Shown here piece after piece: positions 1 through 5,592 of a stretch of DNA of 5,592 nt. Made by a program: the position numbers and the translations under genes. Within the stretch, counting starts at the first letter, position 1; each line of letters begins with the position of its first letter. The notes beneath the pieces are model-generated. The model was not told where the DNA came from and ran no database searches. It saw nothing but the letters and a program-made list of their open reading frames with translations. The stretch comes from Alphaproteobacteria bacterium (GTDB taxonomy: Bacteria; Pseudomonadota; Alphaproteobacteria; UBA7887), in the NCBI GenBank assembly GCA_028289725.1, contig JANQOH010000011.1, positions 1-5,592 of the forward strand, written 5' to 3'.

Positions 1-1
1 C

Positions 2-451
2 GCGCCCAGCCCGGCAATCGACCTGATGGCCGATTTGGCGGCAGCGTGGGACGGTCCGCCGGAGGCGCTCATCCTGGCGATTCACGTTTTGTTGGAAAGC
101 GAGGCACTCGCGCTGCAACAGAGCGCCGCCGATTGGTTCCCCTGTGCGGGCCTGCAAGTTCTTAACCAACGGATTTCGCGCGACGAAGGGCGCCATTTGT
201 CGTTTGGCCGTCAATATCTCTCGGCCGCGCTCCCCGCCTTCTCTGCCGACGAGAAAGACCGGATGTTTCGTTGGCTGCAGGACGCCTGGTTGCGCGTGAC
301 GCGGACGGTGGTCGGCGATCTCGGTCCAAGCTGGTCGCCCATGGTCTTGGGATTCAAGGTTTGGCGCCACAAACGGTGGGCCGCCGCACTGGCTGAATTT
401 GAAGCCGTGGGATTGATCGCCACGCAAGCAAATACGGAGGCACGCCCATGA
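2..451 (+). CDS. Ferritin-like di-iron protein, C-terminal part (5' end outside window)
   Basis: The reading frame is open to the left edge, so the true start lies outside. The ATG at 26 is probably an internal methionine, because it falls inside what should be a four-helix fold. Counting from that Met, a helix with Glu24 and Glu26 (LLESEALAL) is followed by a helix carrying an ExxH motif (DEGRH, Glu54 and His57). This Glu then ExxH spacing is the second half of the iron-binding site of ferritin-like di-iron proteins; the first half would be upstream. The rest is helical, with a basic, Trp-rich C-terminus. I cannot tell an oxygenase (AurF-like, MiaE-like) from a rubrerythrin-like or structural member, and the substrate is unknown. 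The stop overlaps the start of the glycosyltransferase gene (ATGA), which points to translational coupling and a shared pathway. The fold assignment is reasonably firm; the function is open. Confidence 0.75.
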   Translation, partial: APSPAIDLMADLAAAWDGPPEALILAIHVLLESEALALQQSAADWFPCAGLQVLNQRISRDEGRHLSFGRQYLSAALPAFSADEKDRMFRWLQDAWLRVTRTVVGDLGPSWSPMVLGFKVWRHKRWAAALAEFEAVGLIATQANTEARP

Positions 452-1143
452 AAGTGTCCGTGGTCATTCCGACCTGGAATGAGGCCAACCGGATCGGCCC
501 ATTGGTCGAGCGCCTGGCAAACAGCGGCGAGGTTGACGAGGTTGTCGTCGCCGACGCCGGAAGCCCGGACGGCACCGCGGCCATCGCGGCAAGCGCCGGT
601 GCGCGGATTGTTCGATCGGCACAGGGGCGTGGGCCACAACTTTGCGCCGGCGCGCAAGCGGCGCGCGGCGATGTGCTGATCTTTCTCCATGCCGACACGC
701 AGTTACCGGACGGCGCTGTCAAAGCGGTACATGCGGCGTTGCGTGACCCCGAAGTAATCGGCGGCAACTTCCGCGTGGTTTTCGACGGCGACTCGAGCTT
801 CGCCGACTGGTTGACTGGGTTTTACGCCTGGTTCCGTCGCAAGGGTCTCTATTACGGCGATTCCGTCATGTTTCTGCGCCGGGACGTCTATCGGGCGCTC
901 GGCGGCTTCCGGCCGCTCGAGCTGATGGAAGACTATGATTTGAACCGGCGAATGGAGCGGCACGGTGGCACGGTTTGTATCCAAAACCCGCCGGTTGTGA
1001 CGTCTTCCCGCCGCTTCGAAGGCCGGCGACCGGCCGCCATTTTTTGCCAATGGCTGTTCATGCACGCTTTGTTTTATGTGCGCGTTCCGGCCGCCTTCCT
1101 GTCCCGTGCTTATGATTCCAGGCGCGAACGCACGGCATCCTAA
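448..1143 (+). CDS. Family 2 glycosyltransferase, TIGR04283 type (arsenosugar-associated)
   Basis: This 231-residue protein is a single GT-A domain, close to the usual short length of the TIGR04283 family. The nucleotide-sugar binding start is VSVVIPTWNEANRI (3-16), followed by the VADAGSPDGT loop (34-43). GRGPQLCAGAQAARGD (60-75) leads into FLHADT (79-84), which supplies the DxD-type metal site. GDSVMFLRRDVY (137-148), then GGFRPLELMEDYDL (152-165) with the acidic ED pair, and the TSSRR segment (185-189) are typical of the family. No clear membrane helix is seen beyond a hydrophobic stretch near 198-218. The family was named for gene neighbourhoods containing the radical SAM enzyme ArsS and a TIGR04282 partner; neither is visible here, so the arsenosugar role is by family only. 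The ATG is preceded by GGAGG at 436-440 with a 7-base spacer and overlaps the upstream stop. Confidence 0.88.
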   Translation: MKVSVVIPTWNEANRIGPLVERLANSGEVDEVVVADAGSPDGTAAIAASAGARIVRSAQGRGPQLCAGAQAARGDVLIFLHADTQLPDGAVKAVHAALRDPEVIGGNFRVVFDGDSSFADWLTGFYAWFRRKGLYYGDSVMFLRRDVYRALGGFRPLELMEDYDLNRRMERHGGTVCIQNPPVVTSSRRFEGRRPAAIFCQWLFMHALFYVRVPAAFLSRAYDSRRERTAS

Positions 1144-1147
1144 CGAC

Positions 1148-2038
1148 CTATTCGGTCCGCGTTTCCGGCAGATACTTCGGCGAGTTTAGCTGCCAGTCGT
1201 AGTGCGTGCCGTGCACCTCCCCGATCCGGTTGACCTGATCCACCAACGCCGGATCGACATACAGCGTTAGATGGTCGAGCAGACGCATATCCTGCTTGCT
1301 GAAATCTTCGAAGAACCAGTCGTAAATCTTGGAAACAATGATCCTATCCATGTCGATCTTGAGGCCACGCGGATCGCTTAGATAATCGCGCGCCGCTTGA
1401 TCCAAGACCGCCTCGACCGTTTCGCCGCGAAAGGGTTCCGGACGAAGATTCGGGCAGCCGATCGACGCGCAATTGACCGCATAGTGAATGCGCGGATCCA
1501 TCCAAATCGGCCGCAAAATGCGATGCTCAATGTCATTTAGGGTGAGCGTCTCGCCCTCGACCGTCAGCAGTTCGGCGTCCCACGGGCCATCCGAGAACAA
1601 GCCACCGCTAATGTCTATGTCGCGAATGGTCTCGACCGGATAGTGGTCGAGAACGACCTGCACCGTGGCGGCATTGTAGAGGTTGATCCAATAGGCCAAC
1701 TGCTCTTCCCGCGAATAGGTGCTGATCGGCACGGCTTCGAGGCGGGCAATCAGAGCGGCAAGCGCCGCCCGGTCTTCTTGCGTGACCGCGCCATAGTCGA
1801 TGACATTGACACCCGACGGCGTCGTTTGGAGATGACGGCTCAAGAAATCGCCCCAATCGGCGTAATCGATTGTCGCAGGATTGGTTTCGTCGTGTGCCTG
1901 CCACCGCGGCCACAAATCTGCGCTGGGCGCAAAGAGGCTCTCGACGCTGCGAAAGCCGCTGAGGCTGAATACCAGCGATATCGCGACGACAACCATCGCC
2001 AGGCGCCCTGGGCGCGAACCGTGAACTCCGTATGTCAT
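1148..2038 (-). CDS. DUF547 domain protein with N-terminal membrane segment
   Basis: This 296-residue protein belongs to the DUF547 family, whose biochemical role is not established to my knowledge. Family hallmarks in order are LAYWINLYNA (114-123), the IEHRILRP segment (170-177), IHYAVNCASIGCPNLRP (184-200) with His185, Cys190 and Cys195, KIYDWFFEDF (237-246), and a C-terminal YDWQLN (280-ish to 294 region). The N-terminus is basic (RPGR) followed by a hydrophobic run at about 14-28, which suggests a signal peptide or signal anchor placing the domain outside the cytoplasm; no lipobox cysteine is present. I chose the ATG at 2038 because GGAG lies 7 bases upstream (2046-2049) and the hydrophobic segment then sits near the N-terminus. 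A GTG at 2122 would add 28 residues that run through a likely operator. The gene converges on the glycosyltransferase gene with a 4-base gap, so no separate terminator fits between them. The conserved His and Cys invite a thiol-enzyme guess, but this is inference. Confidence 0.88.
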   Translation of the reverse strand: MTYGVHGSRPGRLAMVVVAISLVFSLSGFRSVESLFAPSADLWPRWQAHDETNPATIDYADWGDFLSRHLQTTPSGVNVIDYGAVTQEDRAALAALIARLEAVPISTYSREEQLAYWINLYNAATVQVVLDHYPVETIRDIDISGGLFSDGPWDAELLTVEGETLTLNDIEHRILRPIWMDPRIHYAVNCASIGCPNLRPEPFRGETVEAVLDQAARDYLSDPRGLKIDMDRIIVSKIYDWFFEDFSKQDMRLLDHLTLYVDPALVDQVNRIGEVHGTHYDWQLNSPKYLPETRTE

Positions 2039-2045
2039 GGGTGTG

Positions 2046-2049
2046 CTCC
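2046..2049 (-). promoter_or_regulatory. Ribosome binding site deciding the DUF547 start
   Basis: Read on the minus strand, GGAG is followed by a 7-base spacer and the ATG at 2038. This favours that start over the upstream in-frame GTG at 2122 and over the internal ATG at 1996, which would begin inside the hydrophobic segment. Confidence 0.6.
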
Positions 2050-2086
2050 ACTGCCACGAATTGTTTTGCGGAAATCTCGTCTTGCA

Positions 2087-2147
2087 CGCGTTCACAATCA
2101 AATAACAAGCGCGCGAAATCACGGGCTTGTGGGACTTTGTGAATGCG
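2087..2147. promoter_or_regulatory. Two-part inverted repeat, candidate operator in divergent promoter region
   Basis: CGCGTTCACAA (2087-2097) is matched at 10 of 11 bases by the reverse complement of TTGTGAATGCG (2137-2147). Nested inside on nearly the same centre, ACAAGC (2105-2110) pairs exactly with GCTTGT (2125-2130). Each arm therefore reads CGC(G/A)TTCACAA, then 6-7 unconserved bases, then ACAAGC. The outer elements are about 50 bases apart centre to centre, close to five helical turns, so a protein could contact both on one face of the DNA. The site lies between divergent genes and upstream of both starts, as expected for an operator controlling one or both. No regulator gene is visible in the window and the regulator family cannot be named. 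No convincing -35/-10 pair was found on either strand. Confidence 0.5.
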
Positions 2148-2232
2148 ACGGTCAGCTATGCCGCGGCCGCGCTTTACCCGCCGCGTCGGGCGGTCTAAGA
2201 AAGGCGCGTGCCTCTCGGCGCGCTCAGGAACA

Positions 2233-2240
2233 GGGGAGGA
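2233..2240 (+). promoter_or_regulatory. Strong ribosome binding site deciding the dehydratase start
   Basis: GGGGAGGA ends 6 bases before the ATG at 2247, an almost ideal Shine-Dalgarno arrangement. It selects that ATG over the in-frame GTG at 2208, which has only a poor AAGG with a 3-base spacer and would add 13 residues not expected in the family. Confidence 0.8.
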
Positions 2241-2246
2241 TCGATC

Positions 2247-3974
2247 ATGGCTGGCAACGGAAACGGCGCGAAGCGCAGCAAGGGCTGGTTCGGCGGCCGC
2301 GACATGCACGGGTTCCTGCATCGCTCGTGGATGAAGAACCAAGGTTTTGCGGCGGAGAATTTCGAAGGCCGGCCGGTTATCGGCATCGCCAACTCGGCAT
2401 CGGAAGTGACGCCGTGCAACGCGCATCTTGGCCGGGTGGCCGAAGCGGTGAAGCGCGGCGTTTGGAAAGCCGGCGGCTTTCCGCTCGAATTCCCGACCAT
2501 GTCGCTCGGCGAGCCGGTGATGCGGCCGACCACCATGCTGTTCCGCAACCTGATGGCGATGGATGTCGAAGAGTCCGTGCGAGCCAACCCGTTCGACGGC
2601 GTGGTGCTGCTGTGCGGCTGCGACAAAACCACCCCGGCACAAATCATGGGCGCGGCGAGCGTCGACATCCCCGCGATGGTGGTGACGGGCGGGCCAATGC
2701 TGAACGGCAAATTCCAAGGCCGCGATATCGGTTCGGGCACCGACGTTTGGCGTTTCACCGCGGATCTGCGCGCCGGGCGCATGTCGCTTGAGGATTACAT
2801 GGAAGCGGAATCGTGCATGAGCCGGTCGGCGGGCCACTGCATGACCATGGGAACGGCATCCACCATGGCCAGCATGGCCGAAGCGCTGGGACTGCAACTC
2901 CCGGGCGGCGCGGCAATCCCGGCCGTGGATTCCCGCCGCTACGCGTTGGCGGAATTTGCCGGCACGCGCATCGTCGAGATGGTCGGCGAAGATCTGAAAA
3001 TGTCGAAGATTCTCAACCGCGATGCGTTCGAGAACGCGATCAAGGTCAACGCGGCGATCGGCGGCTCGACCAACGCGATCATCCATTTGCTCGCGATTGC
3101 CGGGCGCATGGGCGTGCAACTGCGCTTGGAGGATTTCGACGATCTGATCCGCGACATTCCATTCCTGGTCAATCTCCAGCCGTCCGGCGAATATCTGATG
3201 GAGGACTTCTATTACGCGGGCGGCTTGCCGGTCGTGATGAAAGAACTCGGCGATATGATCCATCAGAACGCGATGACGGTGAGTGGTCTGACGGTCGCCG
3301 AAAATGTCGAGAAAGCAACCAATTACAACGAAGACGTGATCAAACCGCGTGAGACGCCGATCAATGTCGGCGCGGGCACCGCGGTCCTGCGCGGCAATCT
3401 GTGTCCGGACGGCGCGGTGATCAAACAATCGGCGGCCGATGAAAAGCTGATGCAGCACAAGGGCCGGGCCGTGGTGTTCGAGGATATCGACGATTTGGGC
3501 GCACGGTTGGACGATCCGGATCTCGATATCGACGAGACCTGCGTCATGGTGCTCAAGAACGCCGGTCCGCGTGGCTATCCGGGCATGCCTGAAGTCGGCA
3601 ATCTGCCGTTGCCGAAGAAGCTTCTCGAAAAAGGCATCGAGGACGTGGTGCGGATTTCCGACGGGCGGATGAGCGGCACGTGCTTCGGCACGGTGGTGCT
3701 CCATGTGGCGCCTGAGTCCGCTGTGGGCGGTCCCCTCGCCCTGGTCCAGAACGGCGACATGATCGAGCTCGACGTGAAGAACCGTCGGCTGCATCTCGAC
3801 ATCAGCGACGAGGAAATGGAGAAGCGGCGCAAGGCGTGGAAACCGCGCGAACCGATGGCCAAGCGCGGCTATGCGCGCATGTATATCGACCACGTGCTGC
3901 AGGCGGACGAAGGCGTCGATCTCGATTTCCTGAAAGGATCGAGCGGCTCCGACATTCCGCGCCAATCGCACTAA
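2247..3974 (+). CDS. IlvD/Edd-family dehydratase, L-arabonate dehydratase type
   Basis: This 575-residue cytoplasmic enzyme is full length for the sugar-acid branch of the IlvD/Edd family. Members dehydrate aldonic acids to 2-keto-3-deoxy acids using a [2Fe-2S] cluster and Mg2+. Visible residues fit the arabinonate dehydratase pattern. Cys57 (VTPCNAH), Cys125 (CGCDKTTPA) and Cys198 (AGHCMTMG) are the expected cluster ligands. Glu89 (SLGEP) and Asp126 are likely Mg2+ ligands, Lys127 is the lysine that is carbamylated in relatives, and Ser476 (SDGRMSGTCFGT) is the catalytic base candidate. NAAIGGSTNAIIHLLA (268-283) and the LVNLQPSG segment (307-314) are also typical. The run ESCMSRSAGHC resembles arabonate dehydratases more than the TCGSCSGM of true IlvD, so a role in valine/isoleucine synthesis is unlikely. 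The exact sugar acid cannot be read. It is first gene of an apparent operon with the 2-hydroxyacid dehydrogenase downstream, and the divergent inverted repeat may regulate it. Confidence 0.92.
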   Translation: MAGNGNGAKRSKGWFGGRDMHGFLHRSWMKNQGFAAENFEGRPVIGIANSASEVTPCNAHLGRVAEAVKRGVWKAGGFPLEFPTMSLGEPVMRPTTMLFRNLMAMDVEESVRANPFDGVVLLCGCDKTTPAQIMGAASVDIPAMVVTGGPMLNGKFQGRDIGSGTDVWRFTADLRAGRMSLEDYMEAESCMSRSAGHCMTMGTASTMASMAEALGLQLPGGAAIPAVDSRRYALAEFAGTRIVEMVGEDLKMSKILNRDAFENAIKVNAAIGGSTNAIIHLLAIAGRMGVQLRLEDFDDLIRDIPFLVNLQPSGEYLMEDFYYAGGLPVVMKELGDMIHQNAMTVSGLTVAENVEKATNYNEDVIKPRETPINVGAGTAVLRGNLCPDGAVIKQSAADEKLMQHKGRAVVFEDIDDLGARLDDPDLDIDETCVMVLKNAGPRGYPGMPEVGNLPLPKKLLEKGIEDVVRISDGRMSGTCFGTVVLHVAPESAVGGPLALVQNGDMIELDVKNRRLHLDISDEEMEKRRKAWKPREPMAKRGYARMYIDHVLQADEGVDLDFLKGSSGSDIPRQSH

Positions 3975-3993
3975 GCCGCACGGACATCGAGCC

Positions 3994-5013
3994 ATGACGA
4001 CAATCCGGATCGTTTATCCGGATACGATCCCAGTCGACGATTTCGCCCACGAGCGTGCCGTCGCGCCCGACGGCGTGGATTTGACCTACTTCGGCGCCAC
4101 CGATCCGAGCGCGATCCCGGACGATGTGTGGCGGGACGCGGATGCCTTGGTGACCGGCATCCGCATGCCGATTGATGACGCGGTGTTCGACCGCGCAAAG
4201 AATTGCCGCATCATCACGAGGCTTGGCGTCGGCTACGACATGATCGACACGGTGGCCGCCGCGCGGCGCGGCATCCGTGTGTGCAACGTGCCGGACTACG
4301 GCACCACTGAAGTCGCCGACCACGCCATCGCACTGCTGTTGTCTCTCTTGCGCGGCATCGTGCGCTACGACCAGGCGTTTCGCGACGACGCCGAAGAAGG
4401 CTGGAGCTTTCGTCACGCCGCGCACGTCAAACGACTGAGCGAAGTCCGGCTCGGCGCGGTCGGCCTCGGGCGTATCGGCACAGCGGCGGCGCTCCGCGCC
4501 AAGGCATTCGGCATGTCGGTCGGCTTTTACGATCCTTACGTGCCGGGCGGCACAGAACTTGCTCTCGGGGTCGACCGATACGACCGCCTCGAAGTCATGC
4601 TGGCGGAGGTAGACGCCATCACGGTGCATACGCCGCTCAATGACGAAACCCGCCACCTAATTGGGCCCGACGCCGTTGCGGCTATGAAAAAGGGCGTCGT
4701 CATGGTGAACACCGCGCGGGGCGGCGTGGTCGATCTCGACGCCATCCATGACGGGCTAAAGCAAGACCGGATTGGCGCGGTGGGCCTAGACGTGTTCGAA
4801 ACCGAACCGCCGGAGCCCGACCATCCGCTGATCAAGGCTTGGCGCGCTGGTGACGAATGGCTCAACGGCCGCTGCGTGATTACACCACACGCCGCTTTCT
4901 ACAGCCCGACGAGCCTCCGCGTCATGCGCGAGAAAGCGGTGATGACCTGTGTCGACTATTTGACCGATGGTTTGCTTAGAAATTGTGTCAACCAAGACCT
5001 TCTAACGAATTGA
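3994..5013 (+). CDS. CtBP-like D-isomer-specific 2-hydroxyacid dehydrogenase
   Basis: This 339-residue protein is a normal-length member of the family that interconverts 2-keto acids and D-2-hydroxy acids with NAD(P)H. The N-terminal half-domain includes ITRLGVGYDMID (74-85). The Rossmann domain carries GLGRIG (157-162), and Asp180 at the end of the second strand (FYDPY) suggests preference for NAD over NADP. The catalytic set is complete: Arg242 (NTARGG), Glu271 (DVFETEP) and His299 (TPHAAFYS). The His followed by A-x-Y-S and the C-terminal LLRNCVN resemble the CtBP-like subgroup, many members of which are listed simply as C-terminal binding protein or oxidoreductase. The start lies 19 bases after the dehydratase stop behind only a weak purine-rich stretch, so cotranscription and perhaps coupled translation are likely. 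It may reduce the keto acid made by the dehydratase, or oxidise a hydroxy acid in the same route; the substrate is unknown. Confidence 0.9.
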   Translation: MTTIRIVYPDTIPVDDFAHERAVAPDGVDLTYFGATDPSAIPDDVWRDADALVTGIRMPIDDAVFDRAKNCRIITRLGVGYDMIDTVAAARRGIRVCNVPDYGTTEVADHAIALLLSLLRGIVRYDQAFRDDAEEGWSFRHAAHVKRLSEVRLGAVGLGRIGTAAALRAKAFGMSVGFYDPYVPGGTELALGVDRYDRLEVMLAEVDAITVHTPLNDETRHLIGPDAVAAMKKGVVMVNTARGGVVDLDAIHDGLKQDRIGAVGLDVFETEPPEPDHPLIKAWRAGDEWLNGRCVITPHAAFYSPTSLRVMREKAVMTCVDYLTDGLLRNCVNQDLLTN

Positions 5014-5026
5014 TCGCGCGTTAGAA
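5000..5026. terminator. Possible hairpin at the convergent gene ends
   Basis: TTCTAACG (5000-5007) and CGTTAGAA (5019-5026) form a perfect 8-base stem with an 11-base loop that contains the dehydrogenase stop codon. It sits at the junction of two convergent genes, where a terminator serving both strands would be expected. It lacks a clean T-run on either side (GGTTCTTCC follows on the + strand), and the stem is AT-rich for this genome, so termination is only a possibility. Confidence 0.35.
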
Positions 5027-5037
5027 AGCGGTTCTTC

Positions 5038-5592
5038 CTAAACGCCGTCGCGAAGCTCCAACAGCTCGATGGCCGCGTCCCACAAGATCCAACGATCGTT
5101 GAGCGAAAAATCGGCGTCGACGTGCCACAGGCCGTCAACCACATAAAGGGACGCGCGGGCGCGTCCCAGCCGCTCCGCGAGATCGACGCTTTCCGAAAAG
5201 GGGATGATCGTATCGTCGCGGCCGTGGATCAGCAGCAGGCGCGCGGACACGGCTTCGAGGGCCGCCGCCGACGGATCAAGCGCCGCCATATCCTCGCGAA
5301 TGGCCGCGGGGAGGTCGGCGACCAGCGCCTCGACCCGCGCCCGGTCGCTATTGTCAGCCAGCGCCAGAACCGAACGCCCCTCGTCGCCCAATTGCGCGGC
5401 TTGGGCCGCGATATCCACTGCCGGATCGTCGAGTTTCGCGTCGGCGATGGCGACCAGGCGGGCGCGATCGCGCGCATCGCTCAGCCGCTCCGCATTGCTC
5501 TTCACGAAAACCCACTTGCCGTAGGCGTTTGGCTCCGCATATCGCCATTGGCCACCCACTCGATAAGAGCCGGTCGTGAAAAAACGCACTAC
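5038..5592 (-). CDS. Alpha/beta hydrolase, C-terminal part (5' end outside window)
   Basis: The minus-strand frame is open through the right edge. The GTG at 5589 is unlikely to be the true start, because the visible 184 codons hold only the cap region and the C-terminal half of the fold. Counting from that GTG, a helical, Ala/Asp-rich segment (about 33-115) looks like a lid. It is followed by ARLLLIHGRDDTIIPF (116-131), whose second Asp (126) is the likely catalytic acid, and by VVDGLWHVD (150-158), where His156 is the likely catalytic histidine. The nucleophile Ser in its GxSxG elbow should be encoded beyond the window. The substrate cannot be inferred. The gene converges on the dehydrogenase with 24 bases between the stops, so it belongs to a separate transcript. 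Confidence 0.82.
   Translation of the reverse strand, partial: VVRFFTTGSYRVGGQWRYAEPNAYGKWVFVKSNAERLSDARDRARLVAIADAKLDDPAVDIAAQAAQLGDEGRSVLALADNSDRARVEALVADLPAAIREDMAALDPSAAALEAVSARLLLIHGRDDTIIPFSESVDLAERLGRARASLYVVDGLWHVDADFSLNDRWILWDAAIELLELRDGV

Noticed and set aside
2082..2110. A possible sigma-70 promoter starting with TTGCAC
   Set aside because: No acceptable -10 hexamer lies at 16-18 bases. On the minus strand TTGATT with GAGATT 17 bases on is also too weak to call.
2039..2122. 28-residue N-terminal extension of the DUF547 protein from a GTG
   Set aside because: The ATG at 2038 has a good ribosome binding site and places the hydrophobic segment at the N-terminus. The extension would also run through the inverted repeat.
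2178..2193. Small GC hairpin (CCGCC-gcgtcg-GGCGG) in the dehydratase leader
   Set aside because: A 5-base stem is common by chance in such GC-rich sequence, and there is no T-run or alternative pairing to suggest an attenuator or riboswitch.
1643..2791. A 382-codon + strand frame through the DUF547 gene and the start of the dehydratase
   Set aside because: It is antisense to one recognised gene and out of frame with another, is Arg-rich and has no family resemblance.
2247..3974. Assignment of the dehydratase as branched-chain amino acid IlvD
   Set aside because: The motif around Cys198 (SRSAGHCMTMG) and the GCDKTTPA motif match sugar-acid dehydratases rather than IlvD, and no ilv or leu gene is adjacent.
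1608..3995. A 795-codon open frame on the minus strand spanning the dehydratase gene and part of the DUF547 gene
   Set aside because: It lies antisense to a clearly recognised full-length dehydratase and also crosses the intergenic region and part of the DUF547 gene out of frame. Its translation is rich in His and Arg with no recognisable domain, as expected from reading GC-biased codons on the opposite strand.
3802..4656. A 284-codon minus-strand frame opposite the dehydratase and dehydrogenase genes
   Set aside because: It overlaps two well-supported genes on the other strand and has no recognisable motif; it is a composition shadow.

Overview
The window is GC-rich (GC-biased third codon positions, long antisense shadow frames) and densely packed with genes. 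It looks like a proteobacterial chromosome, most probably an alphaproteobacterium. That placement rests on overall protein resemblance and composition, not on a marker gene. No rRNA, tRNA, CRISPR array, insertion sequence or phage gene is visible.

Left block (2-1143, + strand): the 3' part of a ferritin-like di-iron protein, cut by the window edge, overlaps by ATGA a short family 2 glycosyltransferase of the TIGR04283 type. That type is named for arsenosugar biosynthesis because it often lies near the radical SAM enzyme ArsS. The two genes are almost certainly cotranscribed. A DUF547 protein with an N-terminal membrane segment (1148-2038, - strand) converges on them, leaving only 4 bases between the stop codons.

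Middle: a 208-base divergent intergenic region (2039-2246) separates the DUF547 gene from the next + strand operon. It holds a two-part inverted repeat, CGC(G/A)TTCACAA-N6/7-ACAAGC, facing its own reverse complement. This is the best candidate operator in the window.

Right block (2247-5013, + strand): an IlvD/Edd-family dehydratase of the L-arabonate dehydratase type, with its iron-sulfur and catalytic residues intact, is followed after 19 bases by a CtBP-like NAD-dependent D-2-hydroxyacid dehydrogenase. The pair suggests catabolism of a sugar acid: dehydration to a 2-keto-3-deoxy acid, combined with a 2-keto/2-hydroxy acid redox step. The substrate cannot be read from the sequence. The C-terminal part of an alpha/beta hydrolase (5038-5592, - strand) converges on this operon and runs off the right edge.

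The window looks like ordinary metabolic chromosome. I see no clear undescribed system. The points most worth following are the divergent-region inverted repeat, the ferritin-like/glycosyltransferase pair and the unassigned substrate of the dehydratase-dehydrogenase operon.
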